Position numbers and translations under genes: made by a program. A stretch of 42,983 nucleotides of DNA, taken from a virus. Under the pieces are notes generated by a model, which had not been told where the DNA came from, made no database searches, and saw only the letters and a program-made list of their open reading frames with translations. The stretch lies in the IMG/VR virus record IMGVR_UViG_3300001213_000075, positions 1-42,983 of that record; one strand, 5' to 3'. Position 1 is the first letter of the stretch; each line of letters starts with the position of its first letter. Of this stretch, positions 24,511-32,798 are shown in pieces.

Positions 24511-24909
24511 CTAAGATAGCATAACGCTCGTATCGAGATAGGCATCAACCTTTCCAGCGGTAAAGGCTTCCGTTGCATTGTCATAATATACCCTGATATA
24601 CCTTTCCAAGCCTTCCGGCAACCGCATTTTGACCAAATTTTTTCCGGCAGTCAAAGCAGCTACTGCAAAGATTTGGCTGGTAAATAAATTCGTAGGCGTA
24701 GTAAAGCTGCTATTATCATCAGTTTGCAACTGAATGGCTAATGTTCCAGTACTATTAGCGGAAGCAAAAGCGGTTTCAACATTTACTACAAGCCATAGCT
24801 CTTCGATTGCCCTTCCTGGTGCTAGAGTATCAACATAGGGTTGAGTTAAACACGCAGAATCCACTGTTATTGCTTGAGCATCGGAAAAAACTAACATGGC
24901 ATCTAGCAT
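24511..24909 (-). CDS. Bbp16-like capsid cement / decoration protein
   Basis: A 132-residue beta-rich protein. Start MLDAMLVFSDAQAITVDSAC, middle 'EELWLVVNVETAFASANSTG' and end 'GLERYIRVYYDNATEAFTAG' match what I know of the BPP-1 Bbp16-type cement protein, a jellyroll that staples capsid hexamers. It sits directly downstream of the major capsid gene behind a hairpin, as cement genes usually do. AAAGGATGA ribosome site. Confidence 0.75.
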   Translation of the reverse strand: MLDAMLVFSDAQAITVDSACLTQPYVDTLAPGRAIEELWLVVNVETAFASANSTGTLAIQLQTDDNSSFTTPTNLFTSQIFAVAALTAGKNLVKMRLPEGLERYIRVYYDNATEAFTAGKVDAYLDTSVMLS

Positions 24910-24936
24910 TTATATCATCCTTTCGATCTTAAAATT

Positions 24937-24964
24937 AATAGGCGGTCTTTTAAGACCGCCTATT
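24937..24964 (-). terminator. Strong hairpin immediately after the capsid gene
   Basis: A 13-base perfect inverted repeat (AATAGGCGGTCTT, 24937-24949; AAGACCGCCTATT, 24952-24964), separated by 2 bases, begins right at the capsid stop. On the minus strand the following bases are AATTTT, a poor T run, so it may be a partial terminator or an mRNA-stabilising end rather than a full stop. On the plus strand it is followed by TTTTTACG. Confidence 0.65.
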
Positions 24965-24965
24965 T

Positions 24966-25985
24966 TTACGCTACAACAGATTCACTATCCAGCAATTGGT
25001 CAAGGCGACCAATCGGAGTTCCCATAAAAGAAAGACGTTTACGCACGATGTTGCCAGCAGTCGTAAAGTCTTCCATTGACAAAAACAAATTATTCTTGTT
25101 GAGTAGTTTCATCTTCAAGGCGGTATGAACGTGTTTACGAGCATAGAAGCAAAGTTTAACACCTTCCATACCTTCTTCCGGAAGACGATCCATAGCTTGA
25201 ATCATTAATTTGAGCAAGTTACAGCTCGTATCGGTAGCGTCTCCGGCGGTCGCTAAATCACTCTTATCAATATTGGCAATCCGAATCGCAAAGCGCCAAT
25301 CCTCAACGCAGATACCGTTATACCAAGTATGATAAGAACGAACTACTTCCCGTTTTTTACCGTTCACTTCCTTAGTTACCCGGCCAAGATCTTCCATTTT
25401 GTACATAGGTTGAGTACCTTGAGGATATAAGCAATGAACCGTTTCGGGACTCCAGCCAATTAACCACATGCTGGTATTGTCGGTTCCGGTTCCACCACCT
25501 GATAAAATATTGTAGCCAATATTGGTTTCCGAGGTAGACATTTTAGAATATCTTGGAGCAAAGCCATGGATTTTTTCAGGTGTTTTCGTTGCATCGGCGT
25601 AAATCATAGCAGCTGCCATTGTTTTACTAAGACCGGATATAAACGCTTTTTCTTTGTTGAACCTCCAACCGGCATCCAGGTTATTTTGCTTCCACATTTC
25701 ATAGTCGATTTCAGAATAAGTCCCCAACATGCCGCAAGTGTCTGCCAACGCTTTGGCCCCAAATTTTTCATCTTCGAAACCATCATTAAACTTAAACCAT
25801 TGGCCGGACGGCTCATCCGTCATCTGATGAAACACATGCTGCGTACCATTATTGCATTGTACATGTGGAGCATCCCAAAGGATTTCATTTGATTCATTAA
25901 GAACCTCGACAATTTTGGTATCGATGCTATTATCGGGATTCTTTTGCCTTGCAATATCAAGCAAGGTTAATACCTCATTTGCCAT
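24966..25985 (-). CDS. Major capsid protein, gp7 type
   Basis: A 339-residue protein with the sequence landmarks of the epsilon15 gp7-type capsid family: N-terminal 'LTLLDIARQKNPDNSIDTKI', 'FHQMTDEPSGQWFKFNDGFE', 'DYEMWKQNNLDAGWRFNKEK' then AFISGL, 'WLIGWSPETVHCLYPQGTQP', and 'YHTWYNGICVEDWRFAIRIA' near residue 220. It has the HK97 fold by family knowledge. The scaffold gene precedes it, and a hairpin and the cement gene follow. ATG behind GAGGCG. Confidence 0.9.
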   Translation of the reverse strand: MANEVLTLLDIARQKNPDNSIDTKIVEVLNESNEILWDAPHVQCNNGTQHVFHQMTDEPSGQWFKFNDGFEDEKFGAKALADTCGMLGTYSEIDYEMWKQNNLDAGWRFNKEKAFISGLSKTMAAAMIYADATKTPEKIHGFAPRYSKMSTSETNIGYNILSGGGTGTDNTSMWLIGWSPETVHCLYPQGTQPMYKMEDLGRVTKEVNGKKREVVRSYHTWYNGICVEDWRFAIRIANIDKSDLATAGDATDTSCNLLKLMIQAMDRLPEEGMEGVKLCFYARKHVHTALKMKLLNKNNLFLSMEDFTTAGNIVRKRLSFMGTPIGRLDQLLDSESVVA

Positions 25986-26010
25986 TGTAAACGCCTCATT
26001 TCTTTAAAAA

Positions 26011-26757
26011 TTATTTTTTGGGAAGGGATTTTGCATAAAACTCTTCCAGAACTTCTTTGTCTGATTTAACGTGAGTTTTTGAACCTTCTTCAAGATGATC
26101 TTCCGCTAGTGCATGTCCTCCATTAATCATCATTTTCACAATCCCAGGATGATTAAAAAGGCCCATTTTGTCCATAAAGTCAGCAGTTTCTTTGTCAATA
26201 AATTGATCGCGGAATTTGGCCCCGAATATCTTCTCTTTGTCCCAGTTATTGCCGTATGCTTTAAGGGTTTCATCCTTCCAGCCTTCGGTGGTCTTATTCC
26301 ATTCAGCCTCGTTACTCTTCTGGACTTCTTTTAAATAATCACCTTCGGCATTGACAAGTTTCTGAGCCTGCTCGTTCGTCAAGTTAAGTTCTTTGAATAA
26401 GCCTGTAACCTTTTCGGTGTTAGCCTCATTCAAGACCATTCCTTCAGGAGCGGTAAACTCATACTTTTCTGGCACGCCTTCGGGTTTTTCCGGTTCTTTT
26501 TTTTCCGGATCTGTTTTTCCAGGATCCTTTGGCGGATCTCCCGGTTTCGGTTCTGGTTCTGTTGGTTTTGGCGGATCGGCGGGAGTTGGTTCCGGTGTCG
26601 GCGGATCTGCAGGTGCCGGGTTAGGGGCAGGGGCAGGAGCCGGATTTGGATCAGCTGCAGGCGGATCACCCAATAAAGAACCGGCATGATGCTGTAAATC
26701 AATGTGTGTTATGGCCTGTACGGTGTCATCCTGTGGGCCATTGAAAGAGTCAATCAT
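26011..26757 (-). CDS. Capsid scaffold / assembly protein
   Basis: A 248-residue protein. An N-terminal 30 residues are followed by a long Pro/Ala/Glu/Lys/Asp-rich low-complexity region (about 30-95, e.g. PAPAPAPNPAPADPPTPEPT). A helical C-terminal half follows (VPEKYEFTAPEGMVLNEANT, ELNLTNEQAQKLVNAEGDYL) ending in the basic KSLPKK. Acidic/proline N region plus helical core and basic tail, directly before the capsid gene, is the usual form of a phage scaffold. ATG with AAGGAGG nine bases upstream. Confidence 0.75.
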   Translation of the reverse strand: MIDSFNGPQDDTVQAITHIDLQHHAGSLLGDPPAADPNPAPAPAPNPAPADPPTPEPTPADPPKPTEPEPKPGDPPKDPGKTDPEKKEPEKPEGVPEKYEFTAPEGMVLNEANTEKVTGLFKELNLTNEQAQKLVNAEGDYLKEVQKSNEAEWNKTTEGWKDETLKAYGNNWDKEKIFGAKFRDQFIDKETADFMDKMGLFNHPGIVKMMINGGHALAEDHLEEGSKTHVKSDKEVLEEFYAKSLPKK

Positions 26758-26771
26758 TGCATAAATCCTCC

Positions 26772-27041
26772 TTAAAGTTTTTCGTTAATAAATACCAAGT
26801 CTGTTTCCAATCGACTAATCATTTGGTCTATCTTTGCAATTAAAAACTCCATCTCGTTACTAGATGGAGCCTTTTCGGAAGCGTCATTGGGATCTACTGG
26901 TCTAGGTAAAAACAATTTACCGTTAATTGAATTCGTCACGCTCTGAGCAGAAACTAAAATGGCCATTACTTTTTCTAAACGTTCTCTAAGAACTGGTTCT
27001 TTAGGAACACCAGCTGTACATTTACTATCACTTTGATTCAT
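26772..27041 (-). CDS. 89-residue head-cluster protein
   Basis: A small helical protein with 'LRERLEKVMAILVSAQSVTN' and a C-terminal helix 'EMEFLIAKIDQMISRLETDL'. It looks like a dimerising assembly factor. The frame opens at ATG 27050, but ATG 27041 has the proper spacing from AAAGGA. It lies between the Acb2/Tad1-like gene and the scaffold gene. No family is recognised. Confidence 0.65.
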   Translation of the reverse strand: MNQSDSKCTAGVPKEPVLRERLEKVMAILVSAQSVTNSINGKLFLPRPVDPNDASEKAPSSNEMEFLIAKIDQMISRLETDLVFINEKL

Positions 27042-27062
27042 TAACAACATTCCTTTCCAAAT

Positions 27063-27575
27063 TTACTTTTTAGAAGTTCCCTCGACATTACGTTTTTCTC
27101 TGTCCGTCTTGCGCTTAAGGCTCCATAATAAAGCCTCATCCAGCTTGGTAATCATCATGCTGGTTTCGCGGCATGGAACACGCTGGTTAAACACAGTCAA
27201 TACATCTTTGGCAAATTCAATAACGTCATCAATCTGGCAGCCATTAACTCCAACCTCTTTAATAGGACCGCCTTGACCGATGAAAGTAACACTTCCATCG
27301 TTGATTATAATATAAGGTTTATACTCTCCATTTGGAAACGGGTAAGCCCTTTCGCCTTCTTTTCTTGTTAAAGATGTTGGATGGTCGATTCGATGATAGG
27401 CCTCTTCGAAAATATCTTTCGGGCTCCAAGAAACATATCCATCTTGATAACCAACCTTATACCCTTCTCGATTTGGGTCTTCATTTTCTGGAATAGTCCA
27501 CCCTCGAAACTTGTTGTAATCGCCTAAATTCATTGGCTCTGCATCGATAATTTTTGTTCCTAAATATTTTTCCAT
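27063..27575 (-). CDS. Acb2/Tad1-type hairpin-domain protein, candidate cyclic-nucleotide sponge (anti-CBASS/anti-Thoeris)
   Basis: A 170-residue protein. N-terminal domain (about 1-60): 'YLGTKIIDAEPMNLGDYNKF' then RGW, 'GYQDGYVSWSPKDIFEEAYH', a form common in phage proteins that carry Tad-type domains. The middle has 'TFIGQGGPIKEVGVNGCQID'. C-terminal helical hairpin (about 112-165): 'VIEFAKDVLTVFNQ' then 'VPCRETSMMITKLDEALLWS' and DREKRNVEGT, which I recognise as the Acb2/Tad1 hairpin. Characterised members soak up cyclic (oligo)nucleotide or cyclic ADP-ribose signals from host immunity. Binding here is unproven. ATG 27575 overlaps the upstream TGA; GGAGG is well spaced. Confidence 0.75.
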   Translation of the reverse strand: MEKYLGTKIIDAEPMNLGDYNKFRGWTIPENEDPNREGYKVGYQDGYVSWSPKDIFEEAYHRIDHPTSLTRKEGERAYPFPNGEYKPYIIINDGSVTFIGQGGPIKEVGVNGCQIDDVIEFAKDVLTVFNQRVPCRETSMMITKLDEALLWSLKRKTDREKRNVEGTSKK

Positions 27576-27889
27576 CAATTTTCCTCCTCTTGTTCTTTTA
27601 ATGCCTTATCCTCTCGATACATTTGATCGAGGGACTTAAACCCGCTTACGTCCATAATCTCTTTTTGCAGACTCTTTCCTATAAACTGTTTTCCCCATTC
27701 ATAAACATCCCGGCTGTTTCCCATAAATCCGGTTTCAAAAGTCATGGCCTTGTTAAGCCATTTCCAAATAAAACGACGACCCCGCGGATCTGAAAGAATC
27801 CATCGAAGGTCGTCTTGTTCTCGCTGTAATTTTTTTTTGGATCGTTCCTCTTGCTTCTTCACCTGTTCGGCGGTTGCTGTTTGATTCAC
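27575..27889 (-). CDS. Bbp19-like protein
   Basis: A 104-residue protein with charged helical ends and the core 'DDLRWILSDPRGRRFIWKWL', 'FETGFMGNSRDVYEWGKQFI' and 'LDQMYREDKAL', which match my memory of the BPP-1 Bbp19-like family found between portal and capsid genes in short-tailed phages. The exact role is not known. GTG start overlapping the portal stop (GTGA), with GGGAGG about ten bases ahead. Confidence 0.75.
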   Translation of the reverse strand: MNQTATAEQVKKQEERSKKKLQREQDDLRWILSDPRGRRFIWKWLNKAMTFETGFMGNSRDVYEWGKQFIGKSLQKEIMDVSGFKSLDQMYREDKALKEQEEEN

Positions 27890-29550
27890 CGCTGCGTACC
27901 ACCTCCCATTAAGGCAGTTAAGGCATTATTACTGCCAAGGTCTGCGCCAGATAACGTTTTAGCGCTATTAGCAACCTGATCCAAGGCTTGCATTTGAGCC
28001 GCAGCCTGCTGCGCTTGATGTTTTTGTTGTCTAATCTTTGCGACATCCTCATCACTTCGAACAACCTTTGGAGGCGTACCATTCATTTCTGCAATTTGGT
28101 CTACTGCTTCATCGGCATCGAACTTATCAACTACATCCGGATAAGCTCCGGCTATTGACATTACAAAAGTCGCAGTCTGTTGAATGGTTGTAATGCTTGA
28201 TGCTTTTTGGGCCATAGCCAGCAATGAGGTATATTCAATCTTTAACTCCATACCTTGAATTTCTTTTGGGGGTTCCGGCAATCTTCCGACACGATTTGCA
28301 ATATTAAATGTTCTTTCCATGCCGGGGTTTAACCCTTCTCCAAATATCCGTTCCAACACTGGACCAAGAATTTGCATTTTTTCCTGCTTCAATTCAATGA
28401 TTTCAGTCGCCGTTTTCCTCGGATCGTCCAGTGTTGATTGAAGCATCAAAAAGATATCAGTATAAAACTTAGCTTTAATTCTGCCCTCAATAGTTGATAT
28501 TCGTTGTTCTATTTCCTGCAAAGGTGGGCTGATTTGATAGACCGGGATAATTTTTTGGTTTTCTGTTTGTCCGTAAGTAGAAATACCTCCAGGTAATGCA
28601 TTAACCATATCAGTACTAGAAGATTTTTGAACTGGTGGATTGATAACTTTATCTAATGCAATTAAATATTGTTCCTCTGCTGTCTGTAGCTCTCTTGAAT
28701 CTCCCAATCCTCTGCGCCCAGGATTATTCTTCCCATATATGTCATTAGCAACAATATCCCATCTGGGAGCAATAATCGGAAATTCTTGATAGCCTCCAAT
28801 TCGCAAATATGTATCTGCCGTACTTCCAGGCTCCCAATAAATAGAACGATATAGCATATTCTTAAAATCTTTACGGCCTTCGATTCTATCATCATTTTCT
28901 TCGATTAAGTGATATGCAGAAAACATAGTCGTAAATGTGCTATTGTCATAAGCTGTTTTTACTGACTCCGAAACATTATCTATACCAAATTTACGCACCA
29001 TCTGTAAGGCGTTCATTTGAATGATTCTAGCGAATGAATTGACTCGACCATCTGCGCCGGTTCCTAAGTAATATTCCCCGGCAGTAAAACACCGACACCG
29101 AATAGTAGTCTTGTAATCTTCTTCAATAATCACCGCAGCAGTTCCAAACGTTCCAAGTTCTTCGTAAAGGGAATACATCACATCGTAAAAATTTGATTTC
29201 GCATAAATATCAAATAAAATCTGCTGAACATCATCCAAATACATCCTAACAGCTTGATATTCTGACAGATCAGGGTCTGAAACTCCCAATCTAAACCATG
29301 GAAGCGCAGGAGAAGTTAAGCCGCCTCTCATTCCTGCAGCAAGGGTTTGAACGGAATCTGTCGGCGTTGAATTCAGTAATATCTTATAATCAATTCCAAC
29401 ATTCGGATCATTCGTAATTTGCCCATCAAAAAAACCCCTTTCGGGGTCTATGTACTTTGATAACTCTTTATATGTCGGTTCCCATTTTTGATACTCCTGC
29501 TTCATGAAATCAAAAGTGCGCTCAAATGGTTTACGGTCCATCCCTTGCAT
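27886..29550 (-). CDS. Portal (head-to-tail connector) protein
   Basis: A 554-residue protein of the podoviral connector family. N terminus 'KPFERTFDFMKQEYQKWEPT' then YKELSKYIDPERG; 'DSVQTLAAGMRGGLTSPALP' then WFRLG; 'YEELGTFGTAAVIIEEDYKT'; 'GRRGLGDSRELQTAEEQYLI'; and 'RKTATEIIELKQEKMQILGP'. These are the well-conserved blocks of the family. The C-terminal 60 residues are Gln/Ala-rich (QHQAQQAAAQMQ type) as in the barrel of such portals. ATG behind AGGTGATCTT. Confidence 0.9.
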   Translation of the reverse strand: MQGMDRKPFERTFDFMKQEYQKWEPTYKELSKYIDPERGFFDGQITNDPNVGIDYKILLNSTPTDSVQTLAAGMRGGLTSPALPWFRLGVSDPDLSEYQAVRMYLDDVQQILFDIYAKSNFYDVMYSLYEELGTFGTAAVIIEEDYKTTIRCRCFTAGEYYLGTGADGRVNSFARIIQMNALQMVRKFGIDNVSESVKTAYDNSTFTTMFSAYHLIEENDDRIEGRKDFKNMLYRSIYWEPGSTADTYLRIGGYQEFPIIAPRWDIVANDIYGKNNPGRRGLGDSRELQTAEEQYLIALDKVINPPVQKSSSTDMVNALPGGISTYGQTENQKIIPVYQISPPLQEIEQRISTIEGRIKAKFYTDIFLMLQSTLDDPRKTATEIIELKQEKMQILGPVLERIFGEGLNPGMERTFNIANRVGRLPEPPKEIQGMELKIEYTSLLAMAQKASSITTIQQTATFVMSIAGAYPDVVDKFDADEAVDQIAEMNGTPPKVVRSDEDVAKIRQQKHQAQQAAAQMQALDQVANSAKTLSGADLGSNNALTALMGGGTQR

Positions 29551-29558
29551 AAGATCAC

Positions 29559-29843
29559 CTACTGTCCTAATAAAGTCTTTTTCCCAATCTGTGCCTGGCT
29601 TAAATCTCCGCTTGTTGAAGTCTTAATGGTTGACATCATCCCCTGGCGCGCTGCAAGTTCTTTGCGCCTTTTTTCAGCTTCCGCCGTTGCTTCTGCTTCT
29701 GTATCAGCCTGCGTCTGCTTTTGGTCATTAATATAAGTTTCTTGCTCTTGCTTAGCCTCTTTAGCGTCTTTAGCAGCCTTATGTTGCTCAACAGCTCCAT
29801 ATATAGCTGTTACTGCCGCAATTACTGCTCCTACCATTCCCAT
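29559..29843 (-). CDS. Small Ala/Glu-rich protein between terminase and portal
   Basis: A 94-residue protein: hydrophobic N terminus (MVGAVIAAVTAIYGAVEQHK), a charged Ala/Glu/Lys helix, then 'ARQGMMSTIKTSTSGDLSQA' and the ending GKKTLLGQ. Small proteins ending in this STI...KKTLLG pattern recur next to podoviral portal genes. The role is unknown. ATG 29843 (AGAGGTGAT upstream) is preferred to GTG 29852. It follows the TerL stop closely. Confidence 0.7.
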   Translation of the reverse strand: MGMVGAVIAAVTAIYGAVEQHKAAKDAKEAKQEQETYINDQKQTQADTEAEATAEAEKRRKELAARQGMMSTIKTSTSGDLSQAQIGKKTLLGQ

Positions 29844-29848
29844 TATAA

Positions 29849-31327
29849 TCACCTCTTGAATGGAGTGTATTTTGTAGTACCATTTGTATAAAACTGTGGT
29901 TTATTACCAAGGCCACTATTCTTCTTTTGAACTGGAAAGGCGAATGACAACGCGAGTGAATCCCCACGGTTTGGCGATGGTAATCCTAAATCATCTTTCA
30001 TTTCTTCTTTTGACATAAGCTGTTTCTTTCCATCAAGTCTCGGTACTGTTTCAGGCCCTATCAGATCTTCATATAAAACTTGATCTTTTGGAATTGAGCC
30101 CCCTTGTTTCAACCATTCTTTGGTTTGGTCCCAAATATAAGCCCTCATATTAAGGCATCCAGGGTCAGGGGATTTCTCATTGAACCAAACTAATAGCCAA
30201 TGTTTCCTGCCCATCGTATGACCGGCGCTTAATATACCTGTTCCATAGCCTCCATCAATAAATACCGCATCGGCTTGCTCTTCATCTTCATACTGAGCGA
30301 TAATATTGGCAATAAGGACATCATTATCATTCTTCTCCATTGTTCGGAGAATCTTAAACGCCAACCCTTGCCGCATTGCTATAACCAATTCGTCATCACC
30401 GGACCAGGCCGGATCGCAGGTAATAATCTTTGGAGCGAAATTATATTGTTCCGGTCGCAAAAACCTTCCATAGGCACCGTCAACCAATACGGTTGAAATG
30501 AATTGTTTTGCCGATTGTGTCGGGAACATACCACGAACACGAACCTTAAAGAAGTCTGAATCTTCGCCATAAGTATTAAGCCACTTTTGGATCTGCTTTT
30601 TATTAGATACTTTAGCTGACCGGCTGTCGACTTCCCATGTTTTCCATAAACCTCTTAACTTCCGCCAGCATTCCCGGAATCGTCCTGTGTTTCTGGTAGG
30701 ATTTCCGAATGCTAACCAAATAATCTGTGTATCGGCATCCGTCAGAGCGCCTTCGGTTACTTCCCAAATCTTATCATCAATAGCTGAAGCCTCATCGAAG
30801 ATAACGATGATTCTTTTTCCCTTGTTATGGAGTCCGGCGAATGCTTCAGTATTATTGACCGACCACGGAACCGCATCGGCACGCCAGTTCTTTTCATGCG
30901 CTTTATCATTTGAATAAATAGCGATAGCAGTACAAACGAATAAATCTTTAGTTAAAGAAAGCCGGTGCCACTTTTGTAGCTCCGGCCAAGTCTTATTTGT
31001 TAATTGCTTTTCGGTGTTTGCTGTTACAACTATTCGAGTATCTTCAAGAGTATCAAGCCCCCATTTAATAACCCAGGCAACCAAAGCAGATTTCCCAATA
31101 CCATGGCCGGAAGCGACAGCCTCTTGAATTACATCTTCAAAATTAACTAACTCACCTTTCTTTAACTTGTCGCCAATATCGATTAAGAGTTTTATTTGCC
31201 ATTCATCAGGACCGTCTTGGTCTGCTAGTTCGCCCTGGCCCCATTCCCAGTTATACATAACATAACCGTAGGGATCTAATTCAAATTGTATTAAATCATT
31301 GATCAATTCCTCTTTGTTTTCTGGCAT
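29849..31327 (-). CDS. terL: Terminase large subunit (ATPase and nuclease)
   Basis: A 492-residue DNA-packaging motor. Walker A 'ASGHGIGKSALVAW', Walker B 'IIVIFDEASAID', coupling motif near 'IIWLAFGNPTRNTGR'. The nuclease domain has 'KIITCDPAWSGDDELV', 'DAVFIDGGYGTGIL' and a C-terminal 'DDLGLPSPNRGDSLALSFAF', the order of an RNase H-type nuclease. ATG 31327 is chosen (GGGAGCG ahead), overlapping terS by 32 bases. The frame is open to a TTG at 31384. Confidence 0.92.
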   Translation of the reverse strand: MPENKEELINDLIQFELDPYGYVMYNWEWGQGELADQDGPDEWQIKLLIDIGDKLKKGELVNFEDVIQEAVASGHGIGKSALVAWVIKWGLDTLEDTRIVVTANTEKQLTNKTWPELQKWHRLSLTKDLFVCTAIAIYSNDKAHEKNWRADAVPWSVNNTEAFAGLHNKGKRIIVIFDEASAIDDKIWEVTEGALTDADTQIIWLAFGNPTRNTGRFRECWRKLRGLWKTWEVDSRSAKVSNKKQIQKWLNTYGEDSDFFKVRVRGMFPTQSAKQFISTVLVDGAYGRFLRPEQYNFAPKIITCDPAWSGDDELVIAMRQGLAFKILRTMEKNDNDVLIANIIAQYEDEEQADAVFIDGGYGTGILSAGHTMGRKHWLLVWFNEKSPDPGCLNMRAYIWDQTKEWLKQGGSIPKDQVLYEDLIGPETVPRLDGKKQLMSKEEMKDDLGLPSPNRGDSLALSFAFPVQKKNSGLGNKPQFYTNGTTKYTPFKR

Positions 31328-31772
31328 TTTTAGCACGCTCCCGGGCGGCCTTATATTTATCAGCGTAATTGGTCGTATCTTCAATCTTCAATTTATCAGC
31401 AAACATTCCCAAGTGTTTTCCTAATAGTTCAAGGGAACGGTTAGCGCCCTTGGAATCAAACATGAATTCTCCGGTTCCAATGAGTTGCCGTTGTTCGTAG
31501 TCCCATTTTTCGATTTCTTCCGGAACTATGCAACGGGAATAAACCCTTTGGAGTTCTTTCAAAACCCATTCTTGGTTTAATCCGATTTTATCGATGACTT
31601 TCTTCTGCAATTCCTCTATACGTGCGGAAACCTTGACATTTCTTAACAATCTACTTGCAATTTGTTCTGCTGTTTTCTCAGAATATCCAGCTCTTATTGC
31701 TGCTTGCTTACCGTTTAAATCAATTATATATTCCTGGCAGAATCTTTCTTGTCTGTCATTTAGGTTAGCCAC
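31296..31772 (-). CDS. terS: Terminase small subunit
   Basis: A 158-residue protein of the Terminase_2 family: 'NLNDRQERFCQEYIIDLNGK' then QAAIRAGYSEKTAEQIASRL and 'LLRNVKVSARIEELQKKVID'. The N-terminal helix-turn-helix recognises the packaging site. A central helix and a basic tail (ARERAKNARKQRG) follow. GTG start with GGGGTGA. It overlaps terL. Confidence 0.9.
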   Translation of the reverse strand: MANLNDRQERFCQEYIIDLNGKQAAIRAGYSEKTAEQIASRLLRNVKVSARIEELQKKVIDKIGLNQEWVLKELQRVYSRCIVPEEIEKWDYEQRQLIGTGEFMFDSKGANRSLELLGKHLGMFADKLKIEDTTNYADKYKAARERAKNARKQRGIDQ

Positions 31773-31778
31773 TTTATT

Positions 31779-31928
31779 TCACCCCAATCGAACGAACCCT
31801 TTTTTACTATCACAATCTATCGTTATATAATCAATATCAATGCAATCATCACAAAAATCGTCTACAAGTTTTATTTCTAATTCTTGATCAAACTCTTTTA
31901 ATTTCTCAATTAGCTCTTTAACTTTCAT
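31779..31928 (-). CDS. 49-residue acidic protein, first gene of the late operon
   Basis: ATG 31928 follows GAAGGAA by about seven bases. The frame is open further upstream to 32051 but without a good site. Product MKVKELIEKLKEFDQELEIK followed by the acidic 'LVDDFCDDCIDIDYITIDCD', with four cysteines. Small proteins of the type 'MKVKELIEKLKEFDQDLEV' occur widely in phages. The function is unknown. Confidence 0.65.
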   Translation of the reverse strand: MKVKELIEKLKEFDQELEIKLVDDFCDDCIDIDYITIDCDSKKGFVRLG

Positions 31929-32228
31929 TTTAAATTCCTTCTTCTGTATATCTCTCCGCTGTATATTAACCATAGGCCCTAAGCCTTTAGTCATACATGA
32001 GCTAGAGTATGAGGAAATGTAATTTCCGAGTTGGCATCGAAGGATCAACAATCACTAAATAACTTAAAAACCCCTGTTTATAATTAATCTTTAACTTGAT
32101 TCAAGTGAGACACTAACCAAGCTGGATTAATATCAGGGGTTTTTACGTGAGTTCTAAGGCTTATCTCACACGCCTTCACAATGACATTTTATCACGGTTT
32201 TAATATCAAAAACGGCAACCTTTCGGAA
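31929..32228. other. Early/late boundary without protein-coding genes
   Basis: These 300 bases separate the RinA-like regulator from the late operon. They hold the large hairpin at 32065-32145. Between 31929 and 32064 I see no gene with a ribosome site, and no promoter good enough to assign. By position this stretch should contain the late promoter or the target of the late regulator. Confidence 0.5.
32065..32145. terminator. Large bidirectional terminator-like structured element
   Basis: Outer stem TAAAAACCCCTG (32065-32076) with CAGGGGTTTTTA (32134-32145), 12 pairs. Second stem ATTAATC (32083-32089) with GATTAAT (32125-32131). Inner hairpin ACTTGA-T-TCAAGT (32094-32106). Each strand ends in GGGGTTTTT, so it can work as a terminator in both directions, with an unusually elaborate 57-base interior. 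It lies just after the RinA-like gene, where regulated read-through into the late operon would occur. Confidence 0.6.
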
Positions 32229-32798
32229 TCATATAACAAATCCTAACCGTTTCGCTACTTCAAAGATTGTTTTGTACTTCCAATTGCGTGCAGTTCTTTC
32301 ACAAATATGTAAATCTATTGCAATCGCTTCAAGTGTTTTTGATTGTTTGAAGTAATATTCCCGTATTAATCGGGCTCGTGAGTTATTGTCCGGGACCGTC
32401 GATTTATCCAAAATTTCCATTACTTCTTCAATCGCATTTATTCGCCTAACTGATTCACGGTGTTCTGTATTGCTTAACAATGTCTGTCGGTATCTTCTTA
32501 CTTGTTCGGCTTTATCGGCTGTCGGATCTCCTGAACTATGAATTGGTTTCCCAATAACCACCCCGGTATTGAATCCTCCTATAAATCTCATTTCCTTTGA
32601 TTCCAAATAAATATTTTCTCGAATATCGGTAGCGGTCGGAGCAGCTATTTCTTCAATCTCTCGAATAGCCCTTTCGATGTCTTTTTTTACTGATTCATAT
32701 GTAAATAAATCCCATTCAATAACTTTTTGAGCTGCCCTTCGTTTTTCTTTAGGCCATGGATTTATCATCTTGCTTCCAGAAAGCGGCTTTTGTTTCAC
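32229..32798 (-). CDS. RinA/ArpU-like late transcription regulator
   Basis: A 189-residue protein. A charged N-terminal half contains 'IEWDLFTYESVKKDIERAIR' and 'AEQVRRYRQTLLSNTEHRES'. A C-terminal sigma-region-4-like helix-turn-helix follows: 'RARLIREYYFKQSKTLEAIA' then 'DLHICERTARNWKYKTIFEV' and AKRLGFVI. This is the form of RinA/ArpU regulators that switch on packaging and structural genes, and the position just ahead of the late operon agrees. GTG start overlaps the upstream TGA; GGAGG is present. Confidence 0.8.
   Translation of the reverse strand: MKQKPLSGSKMINPWPKEKRRAAQKVIEWDLFTYESVKKDIERAIREIEEIAAPTATDIRENIYLESKEMRFIGGFNTGVVIGKPIHSSGDPTADKAEQVRRYRQTLLSNTEHRESVRRINAIEEVMEILDKSTVPDNNSRARLIREYYFKQSKTLEAIAIDLHICERTARNWKYKTIFEVAKRLGFVI

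Noticed and set aside
32065-32145. tRNA-like or MITE-like reading of the large hairpin
   Set aside because: The minus strand contains a GGTTAG word and an anticodon-like hairpin, but the stem lengths and loops do not fit a tRNA. No target-site duplication flanks the inverted repeat as expected of a transposable element.
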